Shown: in pieces, positions 1-5,172 of the stretch
How the letters are laid out: each line of letters opens with the position of its first letter
Numbering within the stretch: position 1 is the stretch's first letter
From: SLST01 sp964458555
GTDB taxonomy: Bacteria; Spirochaetota; Spirochaetia; DSM-27196; SLST01
Direction: 5' to 3'
Assembly: GCA_964458555.1 (NCBI GenBank)
Contig: CAYWJH010000165.1
Location: 1 to 5,568, forward strand
DNA: 5,568 nt
Notes under the pieces: model-generated
Databases searched by the model: none
What the model was told of the DNA's origin: nothing
The model's input: the letters and a program-made list of their open reading frames with translations, nothing else
Position numbers and translations under genes: made by a program

Positions 1-657
1 CTTCAGGATGCGGAGATTGCGGAACGGATTGCCCCCCTCTGCCACCGGCGCCGGTCGCGAGGGGACGAAGGCGAGCGCGAGCCCGCCCACGAGGAGCATC
101 GCCGCGCCGGCGGCGAGGAGCGTGCGGTACCACTCGAGGTCTATCTCCAGCAGCTGCCCCGCGCTCAGGTCGAACACGAGCGAGACTACGACGAGAAGAA
201 TCAGGCCGACCGAGAAGCGGCGTCCTCTGCGCTCGGCCGGGTAATTGTGCTCGTGTATCGCTGCGATGAACGGAAGGCGAAGCTGAAAGAGCATCAGCGC
301 CGCGGCGAGGAAGATGGAGAAGCCCAGCGCCCGGGAGGCGACCGCGGACGCGGCGAGCGCGACCGCGCTCGCGACACCCATGGCGCTCGCGACGCTGTTC
401 GGCCTGATCGCGCGCCGTGCGAGCGCCGCCGTCACGAAGAGCGATGCGAGTTGGCCGATGTTGGCAGCCGACGCGAGCAGACTCTTCAGAGCGTCGGGCG
501 CGGCGAACACCTTGATCGCGATGACGAGCGTCACCGTCTGGATGAGACTTACACCGACCCCGTCGGTCGCGATGCGGATCGAATCGAAGGCGAAGGTTCG
601 TCGTTCCCGTCGGGTCACCGGCGGCTCTGATGCGCGAGTCTCGTGGGTCGTGAGCAC
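1..657 (-). CDS. MFS-type membrane transporter, N-terminal half (cut by left window edge)
   Basis: The minus strand is open from a GTG at 657 to the window edge (219 codons, in frame to base 1). After a charged N-terminus (residues 1-25) come six hydrophobic segments at about 33-53, 58-80, 88-108, 110-133, 148-168 and 179-200. This is the first six-helix half of a Major Facilitator transporter. The segment Y139-P-A-E-R-R-G-R-R147 after helix 4 resembles the basic Y-P-A-x-x-R-G-R loops found in many MFS proteins. The sequence ends in a polar stretch consistent with the central loop. Substrate cannot be predicted. The GTG is chosen because it is the first start before the charged tail and sits 8 bases downstream of a -10-like box. 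No Shine-Dalgarno is visible, and the next in-frame start is a GTG at codon 14. The gene is divergent from the AI-2E family gene. Family assignment is fairly sure; start and function are not. Confidence 0.78.
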   Translation of the reverse strand, partial: MLTTHETRASEPPVTRRERRTFAFDSIRIATDGVGVSLIQTVTLVIAIKVFAAPDALKSLLASAANIGQLASLFVTAALARRAIRPNSVASAMGVASAVALAASAVASRALGFSIFLAAALMLFQLRLPFIAAIHEHNYPAERRGRRFSVGLILLVVVSLVFDLSAGQLLEIDLEWYRTLLAAGAAMLLVGGLALAFVPSRPAPVAEGGNPFRNLRILK

Positions 658-665
658 GTCCGTCG

Positions 666-694
666 AGCGTAGCAGAAGCGCGGCTCGCTGGTAA
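666..694 (-). promoter_or_regulatory. Candidate promoter of the MFS gene (possibly leaderless)
   Basis: On the minus strand, TTACCA (694-689, 4 of 6 matches to TTGACA) is followed by a 17-base spacer and TACGCT (671-666, TAxxxT form). Only 8 bases (665-658) separate this box from the GTG start at 657, so transcription starting about 7-8 bases after the -10 would begin at or next to the start codon. This is a pattern match only; in GC-rich DNA such matches arise by chance. Confidence 0.3.
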
Positions 695-732
695 GTGGCA
701 CGGGCGGGCTTCGAGCGGCCGTTCTCCGCGCT

Positions 733-760
733 TTGCCTTTCGTTACGGTCCTGATAGGCT
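733..760 (+). promoter_or_regulatory. Candidate promoter of the AI-2E family gene
   Basis: TTGCCT (733-738, 4 of 6 to the -35 consensus) and TAGGCT (755-760, TAxxxT) are separated by 16 bases and lie 38 bases upstream of the ATG at 799. This gives a short untranslated leader that includes the ribosome binding site. It is a weak match. The rest of the 658-798 divergent intergenic region shows no other feature to me apart from the MFS promoter candidate on the opposite strand. Confidence 0.25.
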
Positions 761-786
761 GCGGTAGCCGGCCGAACCACCGGCGC

Positions 787-793
787 GGAGGAG
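787..793 (+). promoter_or_regulatory. Ribosome binding site deciding the AI-2E family start
   Basis: GGAGGAG at 787-793 has its GGAGG core 7 bases before the ATG at 799. It favours that ATG over an in-frame TTG at 733, which has no such element and would add 22 residues unlike the family N-terminus. It is the only textbook Shine-Dalgarno at a standard distance from a start in this window. Confidence 0.75.
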
Positions 794-798
794 CCGCC

Positions 799-1965
799 AT
801 GCCGCAACGCACATCGTCCCCGTCGCCGTCCTCGCGCACCGGCCGCGTGCGCACCTTCATCCTCGTGCTGCTCGCCGTTGTGCTCGGACTCGTGCTGCTG
901 ATCCTGTGGCGGTTCCTGACGCCCATCATTCTCGGCGTTCTCCTCGCGCTTCTGGCGGCGCCGGTCAACGTCTGGCTTCGCGAGCGTGTTCGGGTGGGGC
1001 GTAACGTGAGCGCGCTCCTCGTGGTCGCCGGCGCCTTCCTGATCGTCGTCGTGCCGGTGTCCGCGTTTCTCTTGCTGCTCTTTACGCAGGGGGCGTCGCT
1101 GCTGCGCGAGCTCTCCGCGCAGCTCGAACAGGGCGGAACGGGCGGCCTGCTCGACCTCCCGTTTCTCCATCGGATGCAGGAGCTGATCGAACGAACCCTG
1201 CCGGAGGCGGATCTGGCCGGCTTCAGCCTGGGAGAACAGCTCGCCGGCTTCGCCGACTCCGCCGTTCAGTACCTGGTCCGCAACGGGGTTGCGATCTTCG
1301 GCAACATCGCCGACGTGGTTGCGAAGTTCTTTATCCTGCTCTTCCTGCTGTTCTATCTCGTTCGCGACGGCGAGCGCATGGTCGAGCGCCTGCGCGGGCT
1401 GTTACCGCTGCGCGAGGCGCAGACGACGCGTATCTTCGCGAAGATACAGGATGTAACCCGCGCGGTCGTTTTCGGCACCTTCGCCGTTGCAGCGCTGCAG
1501 GGACTGCTGGGCGGTATCGGGTTCGTAATCGTAGGGCTCCCCGGCTTGATCTGGGGGACGGTGATCGGCGTCTCGTCGCTCATCCCGGTCGTCGGGACCG
1601 CGCTCGTCACCGTGCCGGCGATCCTCTACCTCTTCGTCAACGAGTTGTACTGGCAGACCGCCTTCTTCACCGTCTGGGCGACCGTTCTCGTGGGCGGGGT
1701 GGACAATTATTTGCGGCCTTTCTTTATGCGCGGTCAGGCTCAGATGTCGCCGTTCTACATATTCCTGGCGATCGTGGGCGGGCTCACAACCTTCGGGCTC
1801 TCCGGGCTCGTCTTCGGGCCGCTTGTCGTCGCGCTGGCGATCGTGGTCGTGGAGATCTACCGCGACGAGTACCGTCCCGATGCGCTGTCGCGCGTGCGGC
1901 CCTCACGCTACCCACGCGGGAATCGCCGTCCCGGCTGGCGCGCCCGCCGGCTGGTCCGCCGGTAG
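799..1965 (+). CDS. AI-2E family transporter (PerM-like multi-pass membrane protein)
   Basis: The 388-residue product has the typical length and layout of the AI-2E exporter/PerM family. Two close N-terminal membrane segments (about 19-37 and 39-56) and a third (about 70-96) are followed by a polar, partly helical region (about 98-160). A cluster of C-terminal membrane segments follows (about 172-188, 222-247, 250-280, 285-302, 318-352). Family hallmarks are visible: the R-x-L-L-P-L segment at 199-204, G-L-P-G-L with I-P-V-V-G-T (247-267), D302-N-Y-L-R-P307, and G-G-x-x-x-F-G followed by G-P at 340-341. Members include AI-2 exporters (TqsA) and Na+/H+ antiporters; the substrate cannot be told from sequence. 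The last 30 residues are unusually basic, with 12 arginines, and are probably a cytoplasmic tail. The start rests on the GGAGGAG site. The gene is divergent from the MFS gene and its stop lies 9 bases from that of the convergent phhB-like gene, with no obvious terminator between them. Confidence 0.92.
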   Translation: MPQRTSSPSPSSRTGRVRTFILVLLAVVLGLVLLILWRFLTPIILGVLLALLAAPVNVWLRERVRVGRNVSALLVVAGAFLIVVVPVSAFLLLLFTQGASLLRELSAQLEQGGTGGLLDLPFLHRMQELIERTLPEADLAGFSLGEQLAGFADSAVQYLVRNGVAIFGNIADVVAKFFILLFLLFYLVRDGERMVERLRGLLPLREAQTTRIFAKIQDVTRAVVFGTFAVAALQGLLGGIGFVIVGLPGLIWGTVIGVSSLIPVVGTALVTVPAILYLFVNELYWQTAFFTVWATVLVGGVDNYLRPFFMRGQAQMSPFYIFLAIVGGLTTFGLSGLVFGPLVVALAIVVVEIYRDEYRPDALSRVRPSRYPRGNRRPGWRARRLVRR

Positions 1966-1974
1966 CGAGGCCGG

Positions 1975-2322
1975 TCAGCGGTCGGTGTAGAGGCTATCCG
2001 TCCTCGACGCCATGATGAAATCGTTCATATGCAACCCGCCGATCTTGTGCGTCCACCAGTCGACGGTCACCGAGCCCCACTGCGTGACGATCCGGGGGTG
2101 ATGTCCGGCTTCCTCGGCGATGCGGCCCACGTCGACGGTGAAGTCGAGCGCCGCCTGGAACCCCTTGAAGCGGAACCTGCGGCGCAGCCGTGGGGTGTCG
2201 CCGCGCTCGACGAGTTCCCACTCGTCGCCTATCCCGTTCATCGTCTCGGCTATCTGATCCCGGCTCATCGCCGGCTCGTCGCCCCGACAGGGCGTGCACG
2301 TCTGCTGGGAAAGTCCACTCAT
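1975..2322 (-). CDS. phhB: Pterin-4a-carbinolamine dehydratase (PhhB/PCD type)
   Basis: The 115-residue protein dehydrates 4a-hydroxytetrahydropterin to quinonoid dihydropterin. In classical cases this recycles the tetrahydrobiopterin-type cofactor of aromatic amino acid hydroxylases; other PCD homologues are linked to molybdenum-cofactor or unknown pterin functions. The published PCD signature fits fully: E70-x3-H74-H75-P76-x5-W82-x9-H92-x8-D101. The C-terminus (G-G-L-H-M-N-D-F-I-M-A-S-R-T-D) and the N-terminal C9-x-x-C12-R-G-D-E-P both resemble Pseudomonas PhhB as I remember it, where an N-terminal C-x-x-C is also present. No phenylalanine hydroxylase gene is visible in the window. The ATG at 2322 keeps the conserved C-x-x-C segment; it lacks a Shine-Dalgarno, so translation may depend on read-through from the AAC(3) gene ending 21 bases upstream. 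The family is nearly certain; the physiological partner is unknown. Confidence 0.94.
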   Translation of the reverse strand: MSGLSQQTCTPCRGDEPAMSRDQIAETMNGIGDEWELVERGDTPRLRRRFRFKGFQAALDFTVDVGRIAEEAGHHPRIVTQWGSVTVDWWTHKIGGLHMNDFIMASRTDSLYTDR

Positions 2323-2343
2323 GGGGAGAAGGTACTCGCGTCG

Positions 2344-3153
2344 TTACTCGACGGTCCATCGAACGCGACGCGGACGGACGGGGCAGCCGCTGCAGGGCGG
2401 GTAGGGCGGCAGACCATGCGCGAGCAGTCTGGCGATCACGTCGTAACACGCCTGCATGGGAACGAGCGTGCACGTCGCCTCGCCAATACGGGCCTGCCGC
2501 ACCGCCCCGGTCGCGCGAAGCGGTTCCTTGTAGCGCGTCTCGTCGGTGATCGGGCACGTCCCGTCGCGCCAGCCCCAGGTGCGAAGCGCCTCGACGGTTC
2601 CGTCCGGCACGCGGACCGGATACGCCTCCGTACGTCGCCCGAGGCAGGGAGCGCCGGTTACCGTCTCCACGACGTGGTGGAAGGTGTTCGCGCGGTAGCC
2701 CACGCCGAGCAGCAGCACGAGCCCACCGGCCCGCCACAGCCGGTACAGCGGCGAGCCGGGGCCCATGGTGGTTGCCAGGTGGTGTTCGCGCACGAGGTCG
2801 TCGGCGTCGCGGCCCCAGGCGGCGAACGCGTGCGTCGGGTTGAGGCTGCGCTCGACGTCCTCCATCCGCCAGAATCGGTCGGGGATCGCGCCGTTGGTCG
2901 TGGGCGTGCGCGCCGGGTCAAAGACGCCGGGGCCGCCGTCGCGAAAGGGGGCCCCGTGATTGAACGACGGCATGAGAATGGTGCCCCCGGGGCCCACGGC
3001 GTTCATCACCGCGTCGATGACCGTCTGCGCCCCGCCGTCTACCTTCCCGAACGAGCCCAGCGAGGAGTGGACCATCAGACGGTCGCCGCGCGCGATTCCG
3101 AGCTCGCGGAATCCGCCTTCGAGCGTATCGGGCGTCACAGCGTCGGTAGCCAT
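2344..3153 (-). CDS. AAC(3)-family N-acetyltransferase
   Basis: The 269-residue protein has the length and motif order of the aminoglycoside 3-N-acetyltransferase (Antibiotic_NAT) family, which moves acetyl from acetyl-CoA to an amino group. Visible hallmarks are V28-H-S-S-L-G-S-F-G with V-D-G-G (acetyl-CoA region), G-G-T-I-L-M-P-S-F (56-64), F-D-P-x-x-T-P (78-84), R-S-L-N-P-T-H-A-F-A-A-W-G (102-114), G-P-G-S-P-L (131-136) and L-L-L-G-V-G (147-152). The T157-x-x-H160-x-x-E163 segment is where the family keeps its catalytic histidine. Many chromosomal members do not confer resistance and have unknown natural substrates, so resistance is not inferred. The C-terminus carries C254-S-G-C257 within a Pro/Arg-rich tail. 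The ATG at 3153 has only weak purine-rich sequence upstream. An overlapping out-of-frame ATG (3171) gives a non-family protein. The gene is probably the first of an operon with the phhB-like gene. Confidence 0.92.
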   Translation of the reverse strand: MATDAVTPDTLEGGFRELGIARGDRLMVHSSLGSFGKVDGGAQTVIDAVMNAVGPGGTILMPSFNHGAPFRDGGPGVFDPARTPTTNGAIPDRFWRMEDVERSLNPTHAFAAWGRDADDLVREHHLATTMGPGSPLYRLWRAGGLVLLLGVGYRANTFHHVVETVTGAPCLGRRTEAYPVRVPDGTVEALRTWGWRDGTCPITDETRYKEPLRATGAVRQARIGEATCTLVPMQACYDVIARLLAHGLPPYPPCSGCPVRPRRVRWTVE

Positions 3154-3160
3154 GCCGATC

Positions 3161-3189
3161 AGTCTCGCTCATCCGGCGAGGCGGTGCAA
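3161..3189 (-). promoter_or_regulatory. Candidate promoter of the aac(3)-phhB operon
   Basis: On the minus strand, TTGCAC (3189-3184) is followed by a 17-base spacer and GAGACT (3166-3161). The ATG at 3153 begins 7 bases after the -10-like box, which is a leaderless geometry. The -35 match is TTG plus the symmetry of the inverted repeat; the -10 match is 3 of 6. It is weak alone and more interesting as one half of the symmetrical divergent region. Confidence 0.3.
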
Positions 3190-3216
3190 GGAGGATCCCC
3201 GACGCGTCGCTTGCAC
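3184..3216. repeat. Inverted repeat GTGCAAG / CTTGCAC in the aac(3)-ilvD divergent region
   Basis: A perfect 7-bp inverted repeat (3184-3190 and 3210-3216) is separated by 19 bases, so the arms lie 26 bases apart, start to start. The spacer contains GGATCC (3193-3198) and the 8-bp palindrome GACGCGTC (3201-3208). Each arm, read outward, contains TTGCAC, which would serve as the -35 box of the gene on that side. It could be a dimeric regulator operator, paired divergent -35 elements, or an RNA stem covering part of the strong Shine-Dalgarno at 3188-3195. The sequence is seen; the function is inferred. Confidence 0.45.
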
Positions 3217-3249
3217 ATCGGCGCATCTTCATTCACGCTACGTGCATGA
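3188..3249 (+). other. Strong Shine-Dalgarno followed by a 12-codon ORF coupled to ilvD
   Basis: AAGGAGGA (3188-3195) is a near-perfect Shine-Dalgarno, but it lies 50 bases before the ilvD ATG. The nearest usable start is a TTG at 3211, 15 bases downstream, longer than the usual spacing. It opens a 12-codon ORF (LHIGASSFTLRA if the first codon is read literally) ending in TGA at 3247-3249. That stop overlaps the ilvD ATG as ATGA, the classical geometry for translational coupling. The peptide has one Ile and two Leu counting the start, too few for a classical ilv attenuation leader. It may be chance, since this reading frame is also open far upstream, antisense to aac(3). Confidence 0.25.
3211..3239 (+). 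promoter_or_regulatory. Candidate promoter of ilvD (possibly leaderless)
   Basis: TTGCAC (3211-3216), a 17-base spacer and CACGCT (3234-3239) precede the ATG at 3246 by 6 bases. The -10 match is poor (2 of 6), but the box shares ACGCT with the MFS -10 candidate, and the -35 box is the mirror image of the one assigned to aac(3). If this promoter is used, the mRNA starts at or beside the ATG and the Shine-Dalgarno at 3188-3195 is not transcribed. Confidence 0.25.
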
Positions 3250-5102
3250 AGATCCCATTGCGGAGCACCACCAATACCGCCGGTCGGAGAATGGCCGGGG
3301 CTCGGAGCCTGTGGCGCGCTACGGGAATGCGCGACGAGCACTTCGGCAAGCCGATCGTCGCGATCGCGAACTCGTTCACCCAGTTCGTCCCCGGGCATAC
3401 GCACCTCCACGAGATCGGCCAGCGGGTGCGCGCCATCGTCGAGTCGCACGGATACTACGCCGCGGAGTTCAACACGATCGCGGTCGACGACGGAATCGCG
3501 ATGGGCCACGACGGGATGCTCTACTCGCTGCCGAGTCGCGAGCTGATCGCCGACAGCGTCGAGTACATGGTCAACGCGCACCGCGCCGACGCGCTCGTGT
3601 GCATCAGCAACTGCGACAAGATCACGCCGGGCATGCTCATGGCGGCGCTCCGGCTGAACATTCCCACGGTCATGGTCTCAGGCGGGCCGATGGAAGCCGG
3701 ACGGCTCGGCGACGAGCGCTTCGACCTCATCGACGCGATGGTGCTCGGCGCCGACGACACCGTCGGCGCCGAGCGCGTCGCCGCCGTGGAGTCGGTCGCG
3801 TGTCCGACGTGCGGCTCGTGCTCCGGGATGTTCACCGCGAACAGCATGAACTGCCTCACCGAGGCGATCGGGCTCGCGCTCCCGGGCAACGGTACCGTGG
3901 TCGCCACGCACGCGAACCGCGCGCGGCTCTTCGAATCGGCGGCCGCGACGATCGTCGACCTCGCGCGACGCTACTACGAGGAGGGCGACGAGCGCGTGCT
4001 GCCGCGGTCGATCGCGACGCGAACCGCCTTCTCGAACGCGATGGCGCTCGACATCGCGATGGGCGGCTCCACGAATACCGTGCTTCACCTCCTCGCCGCC
4101 GCGCAGGAGGCCGAGGTCGAGTTTTCGGTCGAAGACATCGACGCGATCTCCCGGCGCGTGCCGTGCATCTGCAAGGTCGCTCCGTCGAGCTCCTACCACG
4201 TGGAAGACGTCAACCGCGCCGGCGGCATCCTCTCCATCCTCGCCGAGCTCGACCGTGGCGGCCTGCTTGACGGGAGCGCCTATCGCGTCGACGGCATGAC
4301 GCTCGGTGAGGCGATCGAGCGGTACGACGCGCTGGGTGCCGAGCCGGGGGCGCCGGGCGGCGACGCCGTCGCGCCCGCGCCGTTCGACCTGTGGCGATCG
4401 GCCCCGGGCGGGAAGCCGAACCTCGTGCTCGGCTCGCAGGCGTCGACCTACCGCGAGCTCGACACCGACCGCGCGGCCGGGTGCATCCGCGACGTTGAGC
4501 ACGCCTACTACCCGGACGGCGGGTTGTGCATCCTGTTCGGGAACATCGCCGAGCGCGGAGCGGTCGTGAAGACCGCCGGCGTGGACGAGTCGCTGTACAC
4601 CTTCAGCGGTCCGGCGCGCGTGTACGAGAGTCAGGAAGCGGCGTGCGAGGCGATTCTCGACGGTACGGTGCGAGAAGGGGATGTCGTCGTCATTCGTTAC
4701 GAGGGGCCGAAAGGCGGGCCCGGAATGCAGGAGATGCTCTACCCGACGAGCTATCTGAAGTCGCGACACTTAGGCAAGGCGTGCGCGCTCATCACCGACG
4801 GTCGCTTCTCCGGTGGGACATCGGGGCTGTCCATCGGGCACGTCTCGCCGGAGGCGGCGGCCGGCGGGGCGATCGCGCTCATCGAGGATGGAGATACGAT
4901 TGACATAGATATTCCCGCGCGCAGGCTCGACCTGCGTGTCTCCGAGTCGGTGCTCGACGAGCGGCGCGCGCGGCGCGAGGCAGCCGGCTACCAGCCGGCG
5001 GAGCGAGAGCGGGCTGTGAGCCGCGCGCTCGCCGCGTACGCGTACCTCGCCACGAGCGCGGATACCGGGGCGGTGCGCCGTTTGCCCGGTGAGCGTCGCT
5101 GA
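3246..5102 (+). CDS. ilvD: Dihydroxy-acid dehydratase, E. coli-type
   Basis: The 618-residue enzyme dehydrates 2,3-dihydroxy-isovalerate and 2,3-dihydroxy-3-methylvalerate to the 2-keto acids, the penultimate step of valine and isoleucine synthesis (also supplying leucine and pantothenate). It aligns nearly end to end with E. coli IlvD (616 residues as I recall it). Visible segments are R-S-T-T-N near the start, N42-S-F-T-Q-F-V-P-G-H, D81-D82-G-I-A-M-G-H, C119-I-S-N-C123-D-K125, C186-P-T-C-G-S-C192-S-G-M-F-T-A-N, G-G-S-T-N-T (273-278), Y-E-G-P-K-G-G-P-G-M (485-494) and R520-F-S-G-G-T-S-G-L-S-I-G-H. C123 and C192 correspond to cluster ligands C122 and C195 of E. coli; D81/D82 and K125 belong to the magnesium site. 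A third cysteine typical of [2Fe-2S] members is missing at the N-S-F-T-Q-F position, so an oxygen-labile [4Fe-4S] enzyme is expected. The ATG matches the family start but has no Shine-Dalgarno next to it. The gene stands alone, with no other ilv gene in the window. Confidence 0.98.
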   Translation: MKIPLRSTTNTAGRRMAGARSLWRATGMRDEHFGKPIVAIANSFTQFVPGHTHLHEIGQRVRAIVESHGYYAAEFNTIAVDDGIAMGHDGMLYSLPSRELIADSVEYMVNAHRADALVCISNCDKITPGMLMAALRLNIPTVMVSGGPMEAGRLGDERFDLIDAMVLGADDTVGAERVAAVESVACPTCGSCSGMFTANSMNCLTEAIGLALPGNGTVVATHANRARLFESAAATIVDLARRYYEEGDERVLPRSIATRTAFSNAMALDIAMGGSTNTVLHLLAAAQEAEVEFSVEDIDAISRRVPCICKVAPSSSYHVEDVNRAGGILSILAELDRGGLLDGSAYRVDGMTLGEAIERYDALGAEPGAPGGDAVAPAPFDLWRSAPGGKPNLVLGSQASTYRELDTDRAAGCIRDVEHAYYPDGGLCILFGNIAERGAVVKTAGVDESLYTFSGPARVYESQEAACEAILDGTVREGDVVVIRYEGPKGGPGMQEMLYPTSYLKSRHLGKACALITDGRFSGGTSGLSIGHVSPEAAAGGAIALIEDGDTIDIDIPARRLDLRVSESVLDERRARREAAGYQPAERERAVSRALAAYAYLATSADTGAVRRLPGERR

Positions 5103-5107
5103 ACACG

Positions 5108-5135
5108 AAAAGGGGCCCGCGCTTCGCGCGGGCCC
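5108..5135 (-). terminator. Rho-independent terminator of the chemoreceptor gene
   Basis: A perfect 10-bp stem (5113-5122 with 5126-5135, GGGCCCGCGC/GCGCGGGCCC) closes a 3-base loop. Read on the minus strand it is followed by a C at 5112 (with 5113 pairing) and the T-run at 5111-5108, downstream of the chemoreceptor stop at 5173. The minus-strand loop is GAA, forming GCGAAGC at the tip, a sequence known as an unusually stable mini-hairpin in DNA. On the plus strand, 10 bases after the ilvD stop, the stem has no T-run (ACCACC follows), so for ilvD it may only be a partial terminator or 3' stabiliser. Confidence 0.82.
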
Positions 5136-5172
5136 ACCACCAGGGAGAGGAGCCGATCGGTCCGGTGAGGAA

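Noticed and set aside
8..694. Plus-strand ORFs over the left 690 bases.
   Set aside because: They are charged, low-complexity frames antisense to a clear six-helix membrane protein read from 657 leftwards, which has the better protein-like composition.
733..798. In-frame TTG at 733 as an upstream start for the AI-2E family gene.
   Set aside because: It has no Shine-Dalgarno, overlaps the promoter candidate, and adds 22 residues unlike the family; the ATG at 799 has GGAGGAG at the right distance.
1947..1962. CCGGC/GCCGG inverted repeat near the AI-2E family stop as a convergent terminator.
   Set aside because: The stem is only 5 bp with no T-run on either side, and it lies inside the coding sequence.
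2344..3153. Acquired antibiotic resistance cassette.
   Set aside because: No integrase, attC-like site, insertion sequence, terminal repeat or composition change surrounds the aac(3) gene, and many chromosomal family members are not resistance enzymes.
3085..3171. Overlapping out-of-frame ATG at 3171 on the minus strand as the start of another gene.
   Set aside because: The frame gives an Arg-rich product with no family features, whereas the ATG at 3153 opens the recognisable AAC(3) N-terminus.
3193..3208. GGATCC and GACGCGTC palindromes as independent regulatory sites.
   Set aside because: Short palindromes like these are frequent in GC-rich DNA; they are noted only as part of the inverted-repeat spacer.
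2029..3249. A 406-codon plus-strand ORF antisense to the aac(3)-phhB operon.
   Set aside because: Its product is a low-complexity Arg/Gly/Ala/Val sequence with no recognisable motif, and it mirrors two well-supported genes on the other strand. Long antisense ORFs are expected in GC-rich DNA. Only its last 12 codons are discussed, as a possible small ORF.
3678..4769. A 363-codon minus-strand ORF and a 436-codon plus-strand ORF (2960-4270) overlapping ilvD.
   Set aside because: Both are Arg/Ala/Asp/Gly-rich shadow frames of a gene matching E. coli IlvD almost end to end.
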